DNA from: a virus
Virus record (IMG/VR): IMGVR_UViG_3300046836_000506
Location: 1-35,156 of that record
DNA: 35,156 bases
Reading direction: 5' to 3' (one strand)
The notes below the pieces were generated by a model that was not told the DNA's origin, searched no databases, and was given only the letters and a program-made list of their open reading frames with translations. The position numbers were made by a program, and so were the translations under genes. The stretch's first letter is position 1. Each line of letters starts with the position of its first letter. Below, in pieces: positions 8,119-14,923 of the stretch.

Positions 8119-8291
8119 CGAAGTTGCTCCAGCAACAGTTCGGCAAGACGCCGCGCCACGTCGTACACATCGACCTCGGAGAGGTCGTCGGGGATCGCCA
8201 TTTGGGCGAGCTTGAACTGCGGTCCGTCGGGAATGCGCTGGAACGAGACCGGCGGGTCGATGGTGTCGTAGATGATGGTGAGCTGGGCCAT
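8115..8291 (-). CDS. 58-residue protein between the terminase genes
   Basis: Starts MAQLTIIYDTIDPPVSFQR and continues with a polar alpha/beta stretch ending RRLAELLLEQLR. The composition is protein-like and the C-terminus forms an amphipathic helix. Its TGA overlaps a TTG of the next frame. Function unknown. Strand and spacing place it in the leftward late operon. Confidence 0.65.
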   Translation of the reverse strand: MAQLTIIYDTIDPPVSFQRIPDGPQFKLAQMAIPDDLSEVDVYDVARRLAELLLEQLR

Positions 8292-8300
8292 CAACGCGAC

Positions 8301-8528
8301 CTAGTTCAACTGCCCAAGGAAAGGCTTGACTCTAAACACTTCACTGTTCTCCTCTTTCGCCCAGCATTCGGATGCCGAATTGAGTTTCCGAACTTCGGCG
8401 CAAACTTCCTGAGACGGCATAGCAATATATGTCTTGTCGTATCTCGCTTGGAAACCTGGAAAAATTCCAGGGTCTCCTGCGCAGTTGTTGCAAGCTGTCA
8501 TAACGAGAAACCAGACGATTGGTGCCAT
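8301..8528 (-). CDS. small protein with hydrophobic N-terminus
   Basis: 75 residues. The N-terminus (MAPIVWFLVMTACNNCAG) is hydrophobic and could be a short signal or anchor; no clear lipobox is visible, though Cys13 and Cys16 follow the hydrophobic run. A Cys-containing body (EVCAEV, SECWAKEE) follows, so a disulfide in the periplasm is possible. Starts one base after the stop of the neighbouring 72-residue gene. It might be a lysis accessory or an exported protein; not recognised. Confidence 0.6.
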   Translation of the reverse strand: MAPIVWFLVMTACNNCAGDPGIFPGFQARYDKTYIAMPSQEVCAEVRKLNSASECWAKEENSEVFRVKPFLGQLN

Positions 8529-8529
8529 C

Positions 8530-8748
8530 TCAGTGCGCCCGTGCTATTCCGGCGATCGCAAGCTGCGTGGCGGCCTGCCGCACGCCCGCGAGCGAGTTCT
8601 CAACGTGGAGCCACGCCGGCTGCTCACGGTAGAACGCCAGCTGTTTGGCCGCGCTTTCGGCCACTTTGATCGCTTCGAGGAAGTTTGTGAACGCCTCGGC
8701 GTCGGAGTAGGCGGCCCGCCCCAAGATGCCGTCGTGCTGTGCCATCAC
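8530..8748 (-). CDS. small helical protein of unknown function
   Basis: 72 residues, mostly alpha helical (FTNFLEAIKVAESAAKQLAF, GVRQAATQLAIAGIA). Its ATG overlaps the stop of the membrane protein gene at 8745-9167. No motif recognised. Confidence 0.65.
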   Translation of the reverse strand: MMAQHDGILGRAAYSDAEAFTNFLEAIKVAESAAKQLAFYREQPAWLHVENSLAGVRQAATQLAIAGIARAH

Positions 8749-9167
8749 TTCTTCTCCTGGTGGAGAGTGTGGTACTCGGCCTCCGAAGGCCGCGACCGGC
8801 CCTCGATCAGCTCGATGCGGCGTGTCAGCCGATCCTCTAGCGAGGTCATTATGTTCATTGTTCGGGCGCTCTGATCGTGCCGCGCCGTGTCCTGCTTGTC
8901 GATCTCCGCCAACATCTCCCGGCGGATGTCAAGGCAGCGGCTATCGAACTCCACCCTCGTGACCCCGCTTCCTACCACCTGCAGCCGTAGGCCATCGAGA
9001 CACTCGTCGAGGTGGTCAAGACGTTTGTGCACGCCCGCGAACTCATTGAGGCGGGTGTTCTTCGCGTGCGCCACGTAGAAAAGGACGACCGGCACGAGAA
9101 TGCCGTTAGCGACGAGAAGCGTGATCGAAGCGACCTCATAGTTGCTGAGGCCGCTCACGGTGTTCAT
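8745..9167 (-). CDS. membrane-anchored coiled-coil protein
   Basis: 140 residues from ATG 9167. One membrane segment (about residues 13-33, ITLLVANGILVPVVLFYVAHA) is followed by a long heptad-like region (HKRLDHLDECLDGLRLQ, then SLEDRLTRRIELIEG). This topology resembles phage holin-like and spanin-like proteins, and also the protein at 431-751; the role is uncertain. ATG 9167 overlaps the stop of an 11-codon mini-ORF that has the strong ribosome binding site, so translation is probably coupled. A TTG at 9179 is a weaker alternative. Confidence 0.65.
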   Translation of the reverse strand: MNTVSGLSNYEVASITLLVANGILVPVVLFYVAHAKNTRLNEFAGVHKRLDHLDECLDGLRLQVVGSGVTRVEFDSRCLDIRREMLAEIDKQDTARHDQSARTMNIMTSLEDRLTRRIELIEGRSRPSEAEYHTLHQEKK

Positions 9168-9199
9168 AGGCACGTCCAAGACCGAGCGGTGCTCACCAT
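9164..9199 (-). CDS. 11-codon coupling mini-ORF
   Basis: ATG 9199 with AGGAGG 5 nt before it encodes MVSTARSWTCL, and its TGA overlaps the next ATG (9167) as ATGA. The larger gene has no good ribosome binding site of its own. The Shine-Dalgarno begins at the terS stop, so this looks like a re-initiation leader between terS and the membrane protein. Peptide function is not expected. Confidence 0.45.
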   Translation of the reverse strand: MVSTARSWTCL

Positions 9200-9209
9200 C
9201 TGATCCTCC

Positions 9210-9695
9210 TCAGGCCGCCTCATCTTTCCGCCGGCGAGCCGCGTCGAGCCGCTCGCCGATGTTCAGGTTCATGTTCTTGTTGACGGAGCGCTGGACCGGC
9301 GCGAACCCGGCCCGATCCGCGAACGTCTTGAATATCTCGTTCAGCAGCGCCGGTGACTCGATCTCGTCGTCCTGCACCATCTCATGAATCCGCTGCGCCG
9401 CATCTTGCGCGACCAGCTGCATCTTCGCCTCGAACTCCTGCGCCACCGCGTCGGCGTTCCGTCGGTAGAACTCCCGGAGTTCCTGAAACGCCGGATCCGC
9501 CTGCAACGTCGAAATCCGCGACGGAGAGTACCCCGTCTGCAACGACACCTGAAACGGCGTGAGCCCGTGCGCCAGGAGCCGCGCAACGGCGTGATGGCTG
9601 TCCCGGAGCCGCTTCAGCGTCGGCGCGCGTGCTACCCCTCGCTCGCCCTCGGCAAGTTCGCGGATCGGGCCGGCAATTTCCAAATCCAACGTCAT
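9210..9695 (-). CDS. terS: terminase small subunit-like DNA-binding protein
   Basis: 161 residues from ATG 9695; GTG 9710 is possible. Residues about 25-65 hold a helix-turn-helix-like segment (RDSHHAVARLLAHGLTPFQ, VSLQTGYSPSRISTLQADPA), as in small terminase subunits that bind the packaging site. After that come a long helix with acidic and basic residues and a basic C-terminus (GERLDAARRRKDE). Position as the first gene of the leftward operon, 1.4 kb upstream of terL with small genes between, supports the call. The alternative is a general DNA-binding regulator. Confidence 0.75.
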   Translation of the reverse strand: MTLDLEIAGPIRELAEGERGVARAPTLKRLRDSHHAVARLLAHGLTPFQVSLQTGYSPSRISTLQADPAFQELREFYRRNADAVAQEFEAKMQLVAQDAAQRIHEMVQDDEIESPALLNEIFKTFADRAGFAPVQRSVNKNMNLNIGERLDAARRRKDEAA

Positions 9696-9700
9696 GCGCC

Positions 9701-9729
9701 ACGATGGCACATCCGCCGCAGCGTGTCAA
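9701..9729 (-). promoter_or_regulatory. candidate leftward promoter for terS
   Basis: TTGACA (9729-9724), 17 nt, then CATCGT (9706-9701). The -35 is consensus; the -10 is weak. The position just upstream of the first leftward gene makes it plausible, perhaps needing an activator. Confidence 0.35.
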
Positions 9730-9978
9730 GGAAAATCGTCTCGGGGCGTCGGAGGGTGCAACGCGAAAGGCGCGGAGGGGGATGTACAATTTGTTTGCAG
9801 AGTTCATGTTTGCTGAGGGGGGTATGCCCACGACCGAGGGGGGCGTCTCGACGGCGGTACCCCGGCTAGGCGGCGTTTTTGCATGGCACCCATGCAAAAC
9901 AAAGGATGTACACCAGCCGGGGCGCTGTGCGATGATGATGATGTTGCGAATGGCAACGTCAAACCTGGGACGAAGCAA
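9711..9978. promoter_or_regulatory. divergent control region between late-left and early-right genes
   Basis: About 270 bp between terS and the first rightward gene. It holds the TTGACA above, a perfect 10-bp inverted repeat at 9877-9899 and two copies of GGATGTACA (near 9779 and 9904). A plus-strand frame is open through it (from ATG 9704), with residues that look partly natural (LFAEFMFAEGG), but it runs on as a shadow of the next gene, so I do not call it a gene. Confidence 0.5.
9877..9899. promoter_or_regulatory. palindromic operator-like site
   Basis: TTTTGCATGG, spacer CAC, CCATGCAAAA: a perfect 10-bp inverted repeat in the divergent region. The short 3-nt spacer and A/T ends fit a dimeric repressor site better than an RNA terminator, although the right arm ending in AAAA could also terminate leftward transcription. 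Confidence 0.45.
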
Positions 9979-10497
9979 ATGGATATGGGTAACAGAACGG
10001 TGCCGCTGGGCCGCAACGCCAAGTACGGCACGATGGAAGTGGACACGAGCAAGTTCGCCGATCACGTTCACGATCACGTGTACGACTACGGCTTGCGCCA
10101 AATCCTTAACGACGCGATCGCCGACAAGACGGATGACCATGGCGCGCCACTCTCGGACGGCGATCTGTACGCCAAAGCCCAAAAGCGGCTCGACACGTTG
10201 TATAGTGGCGAATTGCGGGTGCGGCGCGAAAGCGCCGAGCCGATTGATCCCGTCGACGCCGAAGTGTGGCGGATGGCGAAGAAGGCCATCACCACGGCGA
10301 TGAAAGGTGCACCCGAATACGCCAAGACCAAGGGCGAAAAGGATCGCGTCCTGGCCACCATCGTGGCGCGTGGCCGGGCGGCCACGTGGGAAGAAGCCAT
10401 TGCTATCCACGAAGCGGCCAATCCCAAGTTGCGGCCGGCCGCTACCCGTATCGTGAAGGAACGGGCCGCGACGGGCGTGGTTGACGTTGACCTCTAA
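9979..10497 (+). CDS. conserved phage protein, first rightward gene
   Basis: 172 residues from ATG 9979; the frame is open back to ATG 9883, and the start is not settled. Soluble, with HVHDHVYDYGLRQ, then AQKRLDTLYSGELRVRRE and EPIDPVDAEVWRMAKKAI. The pattern is known to me from uncharacterised early phage proteins. No catalytic motif is evident, and the C-terminus is helical and basic. It stands alone between the divergent control region and the A/T-rich intergenic stretch. Confidence 0.7.
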   Translation: MDMGNRTVPLGRNAKYGTMEVDTSKFADHVHDHVYDYGLRQILNDAIADKTDDHGAPLSDGDLYAKAQKRLDTLYSGELRVRRESAEPIDPVDAEVWRMAKKAITTAMKGAPEYAKTKGEKDRVLATIVARGRAATWEEAIAIHEAANPKLRPAATRIVKERAATGVVDVDL

Positions 10498-10510
10498 CAT
10501 GGAAAGGGGC

Positions 10511-10526
10511 GGGGGCGCAAGCCCCC
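10511..10526 (+). terminator. GNRA-capped hairpin after first rightward gene
   Basis: GGGGGC-GCAA-GCCCCC, 6-bp G/C stem with a GNRA tetraloop, 14 nt after the stop. There is no T-tract, so it may be an RNA stabiliser or a weak terminator. It is nearly the same design as 21481-21502. Confidence 0.45.
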
Positions 10527-10528
10527 GT

Positions 10529-10550
10529 GTCCATCAATGGACGGTCCATT
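10529..10550. repeat. palindrome ATGGAC-G-GTCCAT with flanking half-site
   Basis: GTCCAT (10529-10534), CA, ATGGAC (10537-10542), G, GTCCAT (10544-10549). The same 13-bp palindrome with a C centre occurs at 22062-22074, inside the ParB-methyltransferase gene. Confidence 0.7.
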
Positions 10551-10725
10551 GGTGTACACGGCCCTGGTTGTTCTGCTTCCCCCAATTTGCTGGTTGAAAA
10601 ACCACCCCCCCATTTCCCATATAGAGAGATTGTTTAATTTTTTTTTTTTTTAAAGTAACTGAAAAAAAATGTACATGCCTCACATCCCCCCATTCACAAG
10701 CAACACATTGGGGGATACAGATCAC

Positions 10726-10755
10726 TTGACAAACACCACCACAATATGTCACAAT
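10726..10755 (+). promoter_or_regulatory. candidate promoter for the 10786 operon
   Basis: TTGACA (10726-10731) and CACAAT (10750-10755), 18-nt spacing, 30 nt before the ATG at 10786. The -35 is consensus and the -10 matches four of six. Confidence 0.5.
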
Positions 10756-10785
10756 TGATCGAATTTACCAACCAGGACACCAGCC

Positions 10786-11310
10786 ATGGCCAGAGGTCGC
10801 CCCCGTGTAGGTCACTCATCATACACCGACGTATCCCCCCTCATGAACAACGCGCTCGCAATGCGCCCGGAACAACTCCCCATCCAAATTCGCTGCGCAA
10901 GCGAGTCAGTCGCTATCCGGTCAATTCACAGAATGAACCAATACCGCATCCTCTGCCGACAAGAGAACCCCGAACTCAAATCAGTCTACGACCCGTACGT
11001 CTTTCGCCGTAAAGGTGACTGGCTTGAGATAGACATTCGTGGCCGGCTCGACATATTGCAGATGTTCGACGGCCAGGGCAACCCCCTCAACATAGACACA
11101 ATGCAAGCGCGCGCGCCAACGCCTGAAGAGGCGCAAACCTTAATCGACAAGTCCGAGAAGGCACCCATCACGCCCGAAATCCAGGCCCAACTCGACATCG
11201 TGAAGCGCGACTTCGACGAATACCAAGACATGCTCAAGCACGGCCCCCACCGCCTCGACCCTGACAAACCTCTCATCGACGACGAGGAGCCAACCAATGC
11301 CGAATCATAA
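10786..11310 (+). CDS. early phage protein of unknown function
   Basis: 174 residues, soluble. A central part (NQYRILCRQENPELKS, then RRKGDWLEIDIRGRLDILQM) is followed by an acidic C-terminus (DKPLIDDEEPTNAES). No known motif is visible. The gene opens the operon behind the candidate promoter at 10726 and overlaps the next gene by 14 nt. Confidence 0.65.
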   Translation: MARGRPRVGHSSYTDVSPLMNNALAMRPEQLPIQIRCASESVAIRSIHRMNQYRILCRQENPELKSVYDPYVFRRKGDWLEIDIRGRLDILQMFDGQGNPLNIDTMQARAPTPEEAQTLIDKSEKAPITPEIQAQLDIVKRDFDEYQDMLKHGPHRLDPDKPLIDDEEPTNAES

Positions 11311-11566
11311 CCTCTTCGCGGTCAGGGAGGCCGTAACAGGAACAGCCGACTTGCAGCCCCAATTCACGGAAATGGAGAGTGCGATGGACGACGCGAAGGA
11401 TATGTACGAGTCGCAGCCGAGCCTGCGCCTGCGCAACACCGAGGCCAGGTTGGCCCGGCTGATCCAGGCGGTGGAGAGGACGGTAGAGTATATGCACGCA
11501 TGCGGCTGGCACTCCATTGATCTCGACGATCTGCTCGCCGCCGTTGAGGAGGCGAAGAAGCCGTGA
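11297..11566 (+). CDS. small helical early protein
   Basis: 89 residues with helical stretches (RNTEARLARLIQAVERTVEY, DLDDLLAAVEEAKK). Function not recognised. It ends just before a new promoter, so it probably closes the first short early operon. Confidence 0.6.
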   Translation: MPNHNLFAVREAVTGTADLQPQFTEMESAMDDAKDMYESQPSLRLRNTEARLARLIQAVERTVEYMHACGWHSIDLDDLLAAVEEAKKP

Positions 11567-11595
11567 AGGAGGCCCAATGTATGTTCACAGTTGTG

Positions 11596-11633
11596 TTGAC
11601 GTGTGCCCCGAAATGTGATAACGTCGTGACGTT
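11596..11633 (+). promoter_or_regulatory. promoter with palindromic operator
   Basis: TTGACG (11596-11601), 17 nt, TAACGT (11619-11624). A perfect palindrome AACGTC-GT-GACGTT (11620-11633) covers the -10 box. This looks like a repressible promoter for the long coupled gene train starting at 11658. Confidence 0.6.
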
Positions 11634-11657
11634 GGTTACACGAGAGGAAACCTGGGA

Positions 11658-11834
11658 ATGAAAATATACATCCGGCAATACAGCGGCCCATTTGCCACAG
11701 CACCGTGGCGGGTTCACATTTGGACCCTCCAAAAGACGGGCCGCTACACGTTCCTTGGCTTCAATGCCGAGTCTTTGGCAGAAGCCAAAATCATCATCGC
11801 CCGAGAGAAGTCAAGAGGGGCATCCAGCCGATGA
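11658..11834 (+). CDS. 58-residue protein heading the early gene train
   Basis: MKIYIRQYSGPFATAPWRVH onward, with a C-terminal helix AESLAEAKIIIAREK. A compact beta-alpha fold is likely; function unknown. GAGAGGAAACCTGGGA upstream supplies a ribosome binding site. Its TGA overlaps the next ATG (ATGA). Confidence 0.7.
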   Translation: MKIYIRQYSGPFATAPWRVHIWTLQKTGRYTFLGFNAESLAEAKIIIAREKSRGASSR

Positions 11835-12019
11835 AATTAGACGTCGAAACACTCAAACGGGCGCGGCCCGATGTCTGGGATAAGTGGCGCGAACTCTTTC
11901 CCAAATCGAAACTGTCGCGCGATACTCTCTATCGCCTCTGTGTGGAGGCGATAGAGAAAAGGCCGGATAAAATCCTAACCGGCATCTTTCCATACCTTGA
12001 CGGGGGATCAACCTTATGA
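11831..12019 (+). CDS. 62-residue early protein
   Basis: Basic helical N-terminus (LKRARPDVWDKWRELFPK), then LYRLCVEAIEKRPDKIL. ATG 11831 is preferred over the longer open frame because it overlaps the previous stop by 4 nt. Function unknown; could be a small DNA- or protein-binding helix bundle. Confidence 0.65.
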   Translation: MKLDVETLKRARPDVWDKWRELFPKSKLSRDTLYRLCVEAIEKRPDKILTGIFPYLDGGSTL

Positions 12020-12342
12020 CAACCGAACATACCGACCGCGTTGAAATCGAATTCCTCACCGAGCTCCGCAAGCTCCACACCAAGATGGATTGGCCGCGCT
12101 ACAAGCGGACCAGTCTCATCCTCGAAGTCGACTTCTCGTTGGAAGACCCCAAAATCACGCTCACCTGGTCAGGTGAATACGGCGACGGCAGCGTGAAAAA
12201 CGCCGAACTTGGCCCTCTCATGGACGAGGTATATCGGCGGCTTGGCTACGACGATCGTGCCGAAGCGGCGATCTCGTCCAAGACCCGGCGGCTGGCCCCG
12301 CCGCCAAGCCCAGAAACAGCCGACTCAAACACCGCCGTCTAA
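12016..12342 (+). CDS. 108-residue early protein
   Basis: A beta-rich centre (RTSLILEVDFSLEDPKITLT) lies between helices, with a disordered Pro/Ser/Thr tail. It is coupled to the previous gene by ATGA. An 80-bp gap follows. Function not recognised. Confidence 0.65.
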   Translation: MTTEHTDRVEIEFLTELRKLHTKMDWPRYKRTSLILEVDFSLEDPKITLTWSGEYGDGSVKNAELGPLMDEVYRRLGYDDRAEAAISSKTRRLAPPPSPETADSNTAV

Positions 12343-12422
12343 GCCGAAACGCGCGCAAGCGCGTCCACCCGTAGGCCGCGTATCTGGTGCTGATGAGGCT
12401 CCGCGGTAAAGGAACCTGGGAC

Positions 12423-12632
12423 ATGTCACCAACAGTCATCTTCACAAGCCGGCTCGGCCGCCGTAACGTGATCCAAAACCTCGACGTGTGGTCCGGCCAG
12501 CATATCGACTTCTTCGACGACGCAGACTACCACGATACCTTCGTCGCACCTGACCCCGACGAATATCACGGCCTCGAAATGCGCGACTCACAGCCGCGCC
12601 GGCGGCGCTTTGCACGATGGAGCAGCCAATGA
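12423..12632 (+). CDS. 69-residue early protein
   Basis: Starts at ATG 12423 (CCTGGGAC before it). Contains NLDVWSGQHIDFFDDADY and an Arg-rich end (QPRRRRFARW). The acidic middle and basic tail give it a split charge. Function unknown. Confidence 0.6.
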   Translation: MSPTVIFTSRLGRRNVIQNLDVWSGQHIDFFDDADYHDTFVAPDPDEYHGLEMRDSQPRRRRFARWSSQ

Positions 12633-12862
12633 CCTATGATCCAACAGGCCCCGGCACTCCAGCATGGGAAGCATCTGAACGCGCAATAAACCACGGACAG
12701 ATGGGCCGCCCAAATGAGTTCCAAGCTGCCATTGACGAAATGACGAGAGAACTACTCGCCAACGGCGCTTCAGCTCAAACAATTCGTGAGTGGGAAACTC
12801 ACATCATGGAGAGGATTATCTTGAAAGAGCCTGAATACGACGATGGCGGAGATATGACATGA
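12629..12862 (+). CDS. 77-residue early protein
   Basis: ATG 12629 overlaps the previous stop; the ATG at 12617 is less likely. Mostly helical (NEFQAAIDEMTRELLANGAS, QTIREWETHIMERII) with an acidic end. Unknown function. Confidence 0.6.
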   Translation: MTYDPTGPGTPAWEASERAINHGQMGRPNEFQAAIDEMTRELLANGASAQTIREWETHIMERIILKEPEYDDGGDMT

Positions 12863-13065
12863 CCCGCCTCAAACTCTCTCCAGCAGCCCTTGCCGCCCTC
12901 AACCAATACAACCTCGAGACAACCGGACACGGTATCGCCGGCTCCGGCCATATCACTAACCCAGAAACCATCGCCCGTCTCCAGCTTTTAGCCCTCCCTG
13001 ATGAAAATCTCAATGACACTATCATTCGGCTCTGCAACAACCCTTCCTTGGCGAGGCCTCAATGA
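12859..13065 (+). CDS. 68-residue early protein
   Basis: LKLSPAALAALNQYNLETTG at the start and PETIARLQLLALPDENLNDT later suggest a small helical protein. 4-nt overlaps on both sides. Unknown function. Confidence 0.6.
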   Translation: MTRLKLSPAALAALNQYNLETTGHGIAGSGHITNPETIARLQLLALPDENLNDTIIRLCNNPSLARPQ

Positions 13066-13202
13066 CCAGCTATCACATCTATCGCCGCCTCGTTCGATCG
13101 GCGCGCCGCTTGCGCCCGTCACATTGGCGTTACCTAACCCCTCGCCGCCGCTATAGCGGCGCATGTTGGGAGACCGATCTGGTACGGAGGATGGCGCTGT
13201 GA
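13062..13202 (+). CDS. 46-residue arginine-rich peptide
   Basis: MTSYHIYRRLVRSARRLRP onward, strongly basic, about one quarter Arg. Start and stop overlap both neighbours (ATGA and GTGA), the main reason to believe it. It could bind nucleic acid. Confidence 0.5.
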   Translation: MTSYHIYRRLVRSARRLRPSHWRYLTPRRRYSGACWETDLVRRMAL

Positions 13203-13540
13203 GCGTCGCCCCCGCATGGGCCGTCACCGCTTGGTTCGACGGAGAAAAATTCATCGTCGAACAGGCCGGCCAAACCTTCCACTTCGATCCATGCGAACCT
13301 GCACGGATCACCGCCTTCCTCAAGACCCTCCACGCGCGCGGCGCCACGCTACGCACGTCATACGATGCGGAGGCGGAAGCGCGGCTGCGCTTCGCCGCAT
13401 CGTGGCAGGAGAAGGGCGCTGAAATTCGTGCTCGCGAAGATGCGCGCAAAGCACGGGAACATGAGGCGCTTTTGCGCCGCGCCTCCAAAGTACAGAAGCG
13501 AAGGGACGCGATTAAGCTATTAGCGGAGGTCGGGCTGTGA
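13199..13540 (+). CDS. 113-residue protein with charged coiled coil
   Basis: The GTG start at 13199 overlaps the previous stop; the frame is also open upstream. The N-terminal part is beta-rich (VTAWFDGEKFIVEQAGQTFH), and the rest is a long charged helix (EKGAEIRAREDARKAREHEA). Function unknown. Confidence 0.65.
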   Translation: MSVAPAWAVTAWFDGEKFIVEQAGQTFHFDPCEPARITAFLKTLHARGATLRTSYDAEAEARLRFAASWQEKGAEIRAREDARKAREHEALLRRASKVQKRRDAIKLLAEVGL

Positions 13541-13791
13541 AAACCGATACTAGAGGAAAACCTTACGCCTCTCTGGCGCAAACCAAAGCGGGTGATTTCC
13601 TACAGGCAGATAGTGACTTCTACTCAGACCGAGCAGATGGTACCGACTTCCACTGCATAAGACCCGGACGCATCTGCAGGGTTGAATACCATGAGGCTGG
13701 CCTTTATGTTACCTGTGCTAAAGGTAAACATTTCTTGTCGGGCCAACTTCACGAGGACGACGACTCCCTTATAGGATTTTATTCGCCGTGA
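13537..13791 (+). CDS. 84-residue small beta protein
   Basis: GTG start overlapping the previous stop. GKPYASLAQTKAGDFLQADS and LYVTCAKGKHFLSGQLHEDD suggest a small beta-barrel-like protein of a type seen in phage early regions. No motif for function. Confidence 0.65.
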   Translation: MKTDTRGKPYASLAQTKAGDFLQADSDFYSDRADGTDFHCIRPGRICRVEYHEAGLYVTCAKGKHFLSGQLHEDDDSLIGFYSP

Positions 13792-14189
13792 ACCGCGCTG
13801 CCACATTCACTCTCGCAGCCCTCATCGCAGGGGGTTCGGCCTTCGCCCTCGTTGCCCGCGAAGATTTCCCTGACCCGACTCTCACGCCGGGTCAGGTCGC
13901 CTCTACCAACATCCATGAGATATGCGCTTGGGGCTATTCTCAGGCGCATCGCGGCCCCTCACAGCGCAGCGCGGTCTTGCGCCGATACGGAATCACAGGC
14001 GTTTTCTACGGAGAAATCGACCATCGTATTCCGCTTTGCCTCGGCGGCGCGGATACCTTGGAGAACCTGTGGCCCCAATCAGACTTCAAAACAAAGGACC
14101 GTCTTGAATGGGCAACGTGCCGGGCCGTCTGCCAGGGCAGACTGGACCTGGGCAAGGCACAACAGCTTTTTATGGGAGATTGGAGATGA
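13788..14189 (+). CDS. HNH-like nuclease with signal peptide
   Basis: 133 residues. A hydrophobic N-terminus (NRAATFTLAALIAGGSAFA) looks like a signal peptide or anchor. The core is YGEIDHRIPLCLGGADTLEN (74-93) followed by LWPQ and KDRLE, a pattern of HNH/His-Me finger nucleases (E/D-H-x-I-P-x-x-L-G-G, then N-L-W-P-Q), with D78-H79 as the likely metal and catalytic site. Two Cys (C111, C115) lie near the end. If exported it would act in the periplasm, perhaps on incoming DNA of other phages or on host DNA released in lysis. It overlaps both neighbours by 4 nt. Confidence 0.75.
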   Translation: MNRAATFTLAALIAGGSAFALVAREDFPDPTLTPGQVASTNIHEICAWGYSQAHRGPSQRSAVLRRYGITGVFYGEIDHRIPLCLGGADTLENLWPQSDFKTKDRLEWATCRAVCQGRLDLGKAQQLFMGDWR

Positions 14190-14923
14190 ACGTCAACGAA
14201 ATCTGGAAATTCAAGCTACGCAGGGGCAACAGCGCGAATCCGCGCGAGGGGGCTTGCCTCTTGGATGCGGTCTCGTGGCTGGAATATGGCAGGCTGGGGG
14301 ACCATCCGGCTTGCGTCTGTCCGGTATTCGCGGCCTTTGGGCGCGACATCAACGACGCGATGAGCGACGCGGGGCGACAGCGGCTCAAGCTGTTCATTCC
14401 GCGCCTGGTGGGGACGGTGGACCCGGCGCATGAGCAGGAGCGGGCCGAGTATCTGGCGTGGCAGGCAATCCGCGTCTTTGTGCCTCTGGCGTTGGAGGCT
14501 GTCGGCCAACACAAACACGCCGCGATCCTGCGCGGCTTCACCGGCTCGCTTGTGGAGGCGGCGTGGGCGGCGTCGGCAGCAGGGCGGGCGGCAGAGGCGA
14601 CAGGGTCGGCAGCAGGGTGGGCGGCAGAGGCGGCAGGGTGGGCGGCGTCGGCAGCAAGGGCGGCGGCGAAGGTGGAGAAGGCGGAGAAGGCGGCGAGAGC
14701 GACATGGTTGGCAACGTCGGCAGCGAGGGCGGCGAAGGCAGCGGACTGGGTAGCGTGGGAGGCGGTAAAGGTGGAGAAGGCGGCGAGAGCGAGGGCGGCG
14801 GGGGCGGAAGATGCCATGATCGCCGCGTTTGAAGGCGTCCTTGCCATTGGTAGGCAAGCCGAGATCATCGAACCGGCGCGCTTTGACGCAGCTATCAAGC
14901 TGTTCGAGGAGGTGCGCAGCTGA
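14186..14923 (+). CDS. alanine-tryptophan repeat protein
   Basis: 245 residues from ATG 14186, which overlaps the previous stop. The N-terminal 110 residues are ordered (CLLDAVSWLEYGRLGDHP, RLKLFIPRLVGTVDP). The region after about residue 130 is a low-complexity helix with repeats of the type AAWAASAAGRAAEA and AAGWAAEAAGWAAS, with Trp spaced along one face and Lys/Glu breaks. Such repeats are known to me from uncharacterised phage and bacterial proteins. The coding strand is a run of G-rich quasi-repeats at 14555-14810, so copy number may vary. Unknown function. Confidence 0.7.
   Translation: MNVNEIWKFKLRRGNSANPREGACLLDAVSWLEYGRLGDHPACVCPVFAAFGRDINDAMSDAGRQRLKLFIPRLVGTVDPAHEQERAEYLAWQAIRVFVPLALEAVGQHKHAAILRGFTGSLVEAAWAASAAGRAAEATGSAAGWAAEAAGWAASAARAAAKVEKAEKAARATWLATSAARAAKAADWVAWEAVKVEKAARARAAGAEDAMIAAFEGVLAIGRQAEIIEPARFDAAIKLFEEVRS

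Larger units (their letters stand above)
10498..10785. other. A/T-rich intergenic region, candidate replication origin
   Basis: 288 bp without a credible gene. It contains the hairpin at 10511, alternating GTCCAT/ATGGAC/GTCCAT units (10529-10549), the palindrome GTGTACAC (10552-10559), a run of 14 T (10638-10651), a run of 8 A (10662-10669), C-runs and an ATCCCCC/GGGGGAT inverted repeat (10684-10716). Such strand asymmetry and easy melting in an otherwise G+C-rich genome fit an origin or major control region upstream of the replication genes. The function is inferred. Confidence 0.45.

Noticed and set aside
9704-9980. Plus-strand ORF through the divergent control region
   Set aside because: Its early part looks partly natural but it continues as a shadow of the following gene and overlaps the terS 5' end; no coupled stop.
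14170-14898. Two minus-strand ORFs of more than 200 codons
   Set aside because: Arg- or Ala-rich shadows caused by the G-rich repeat of the Ala/Trp gene.
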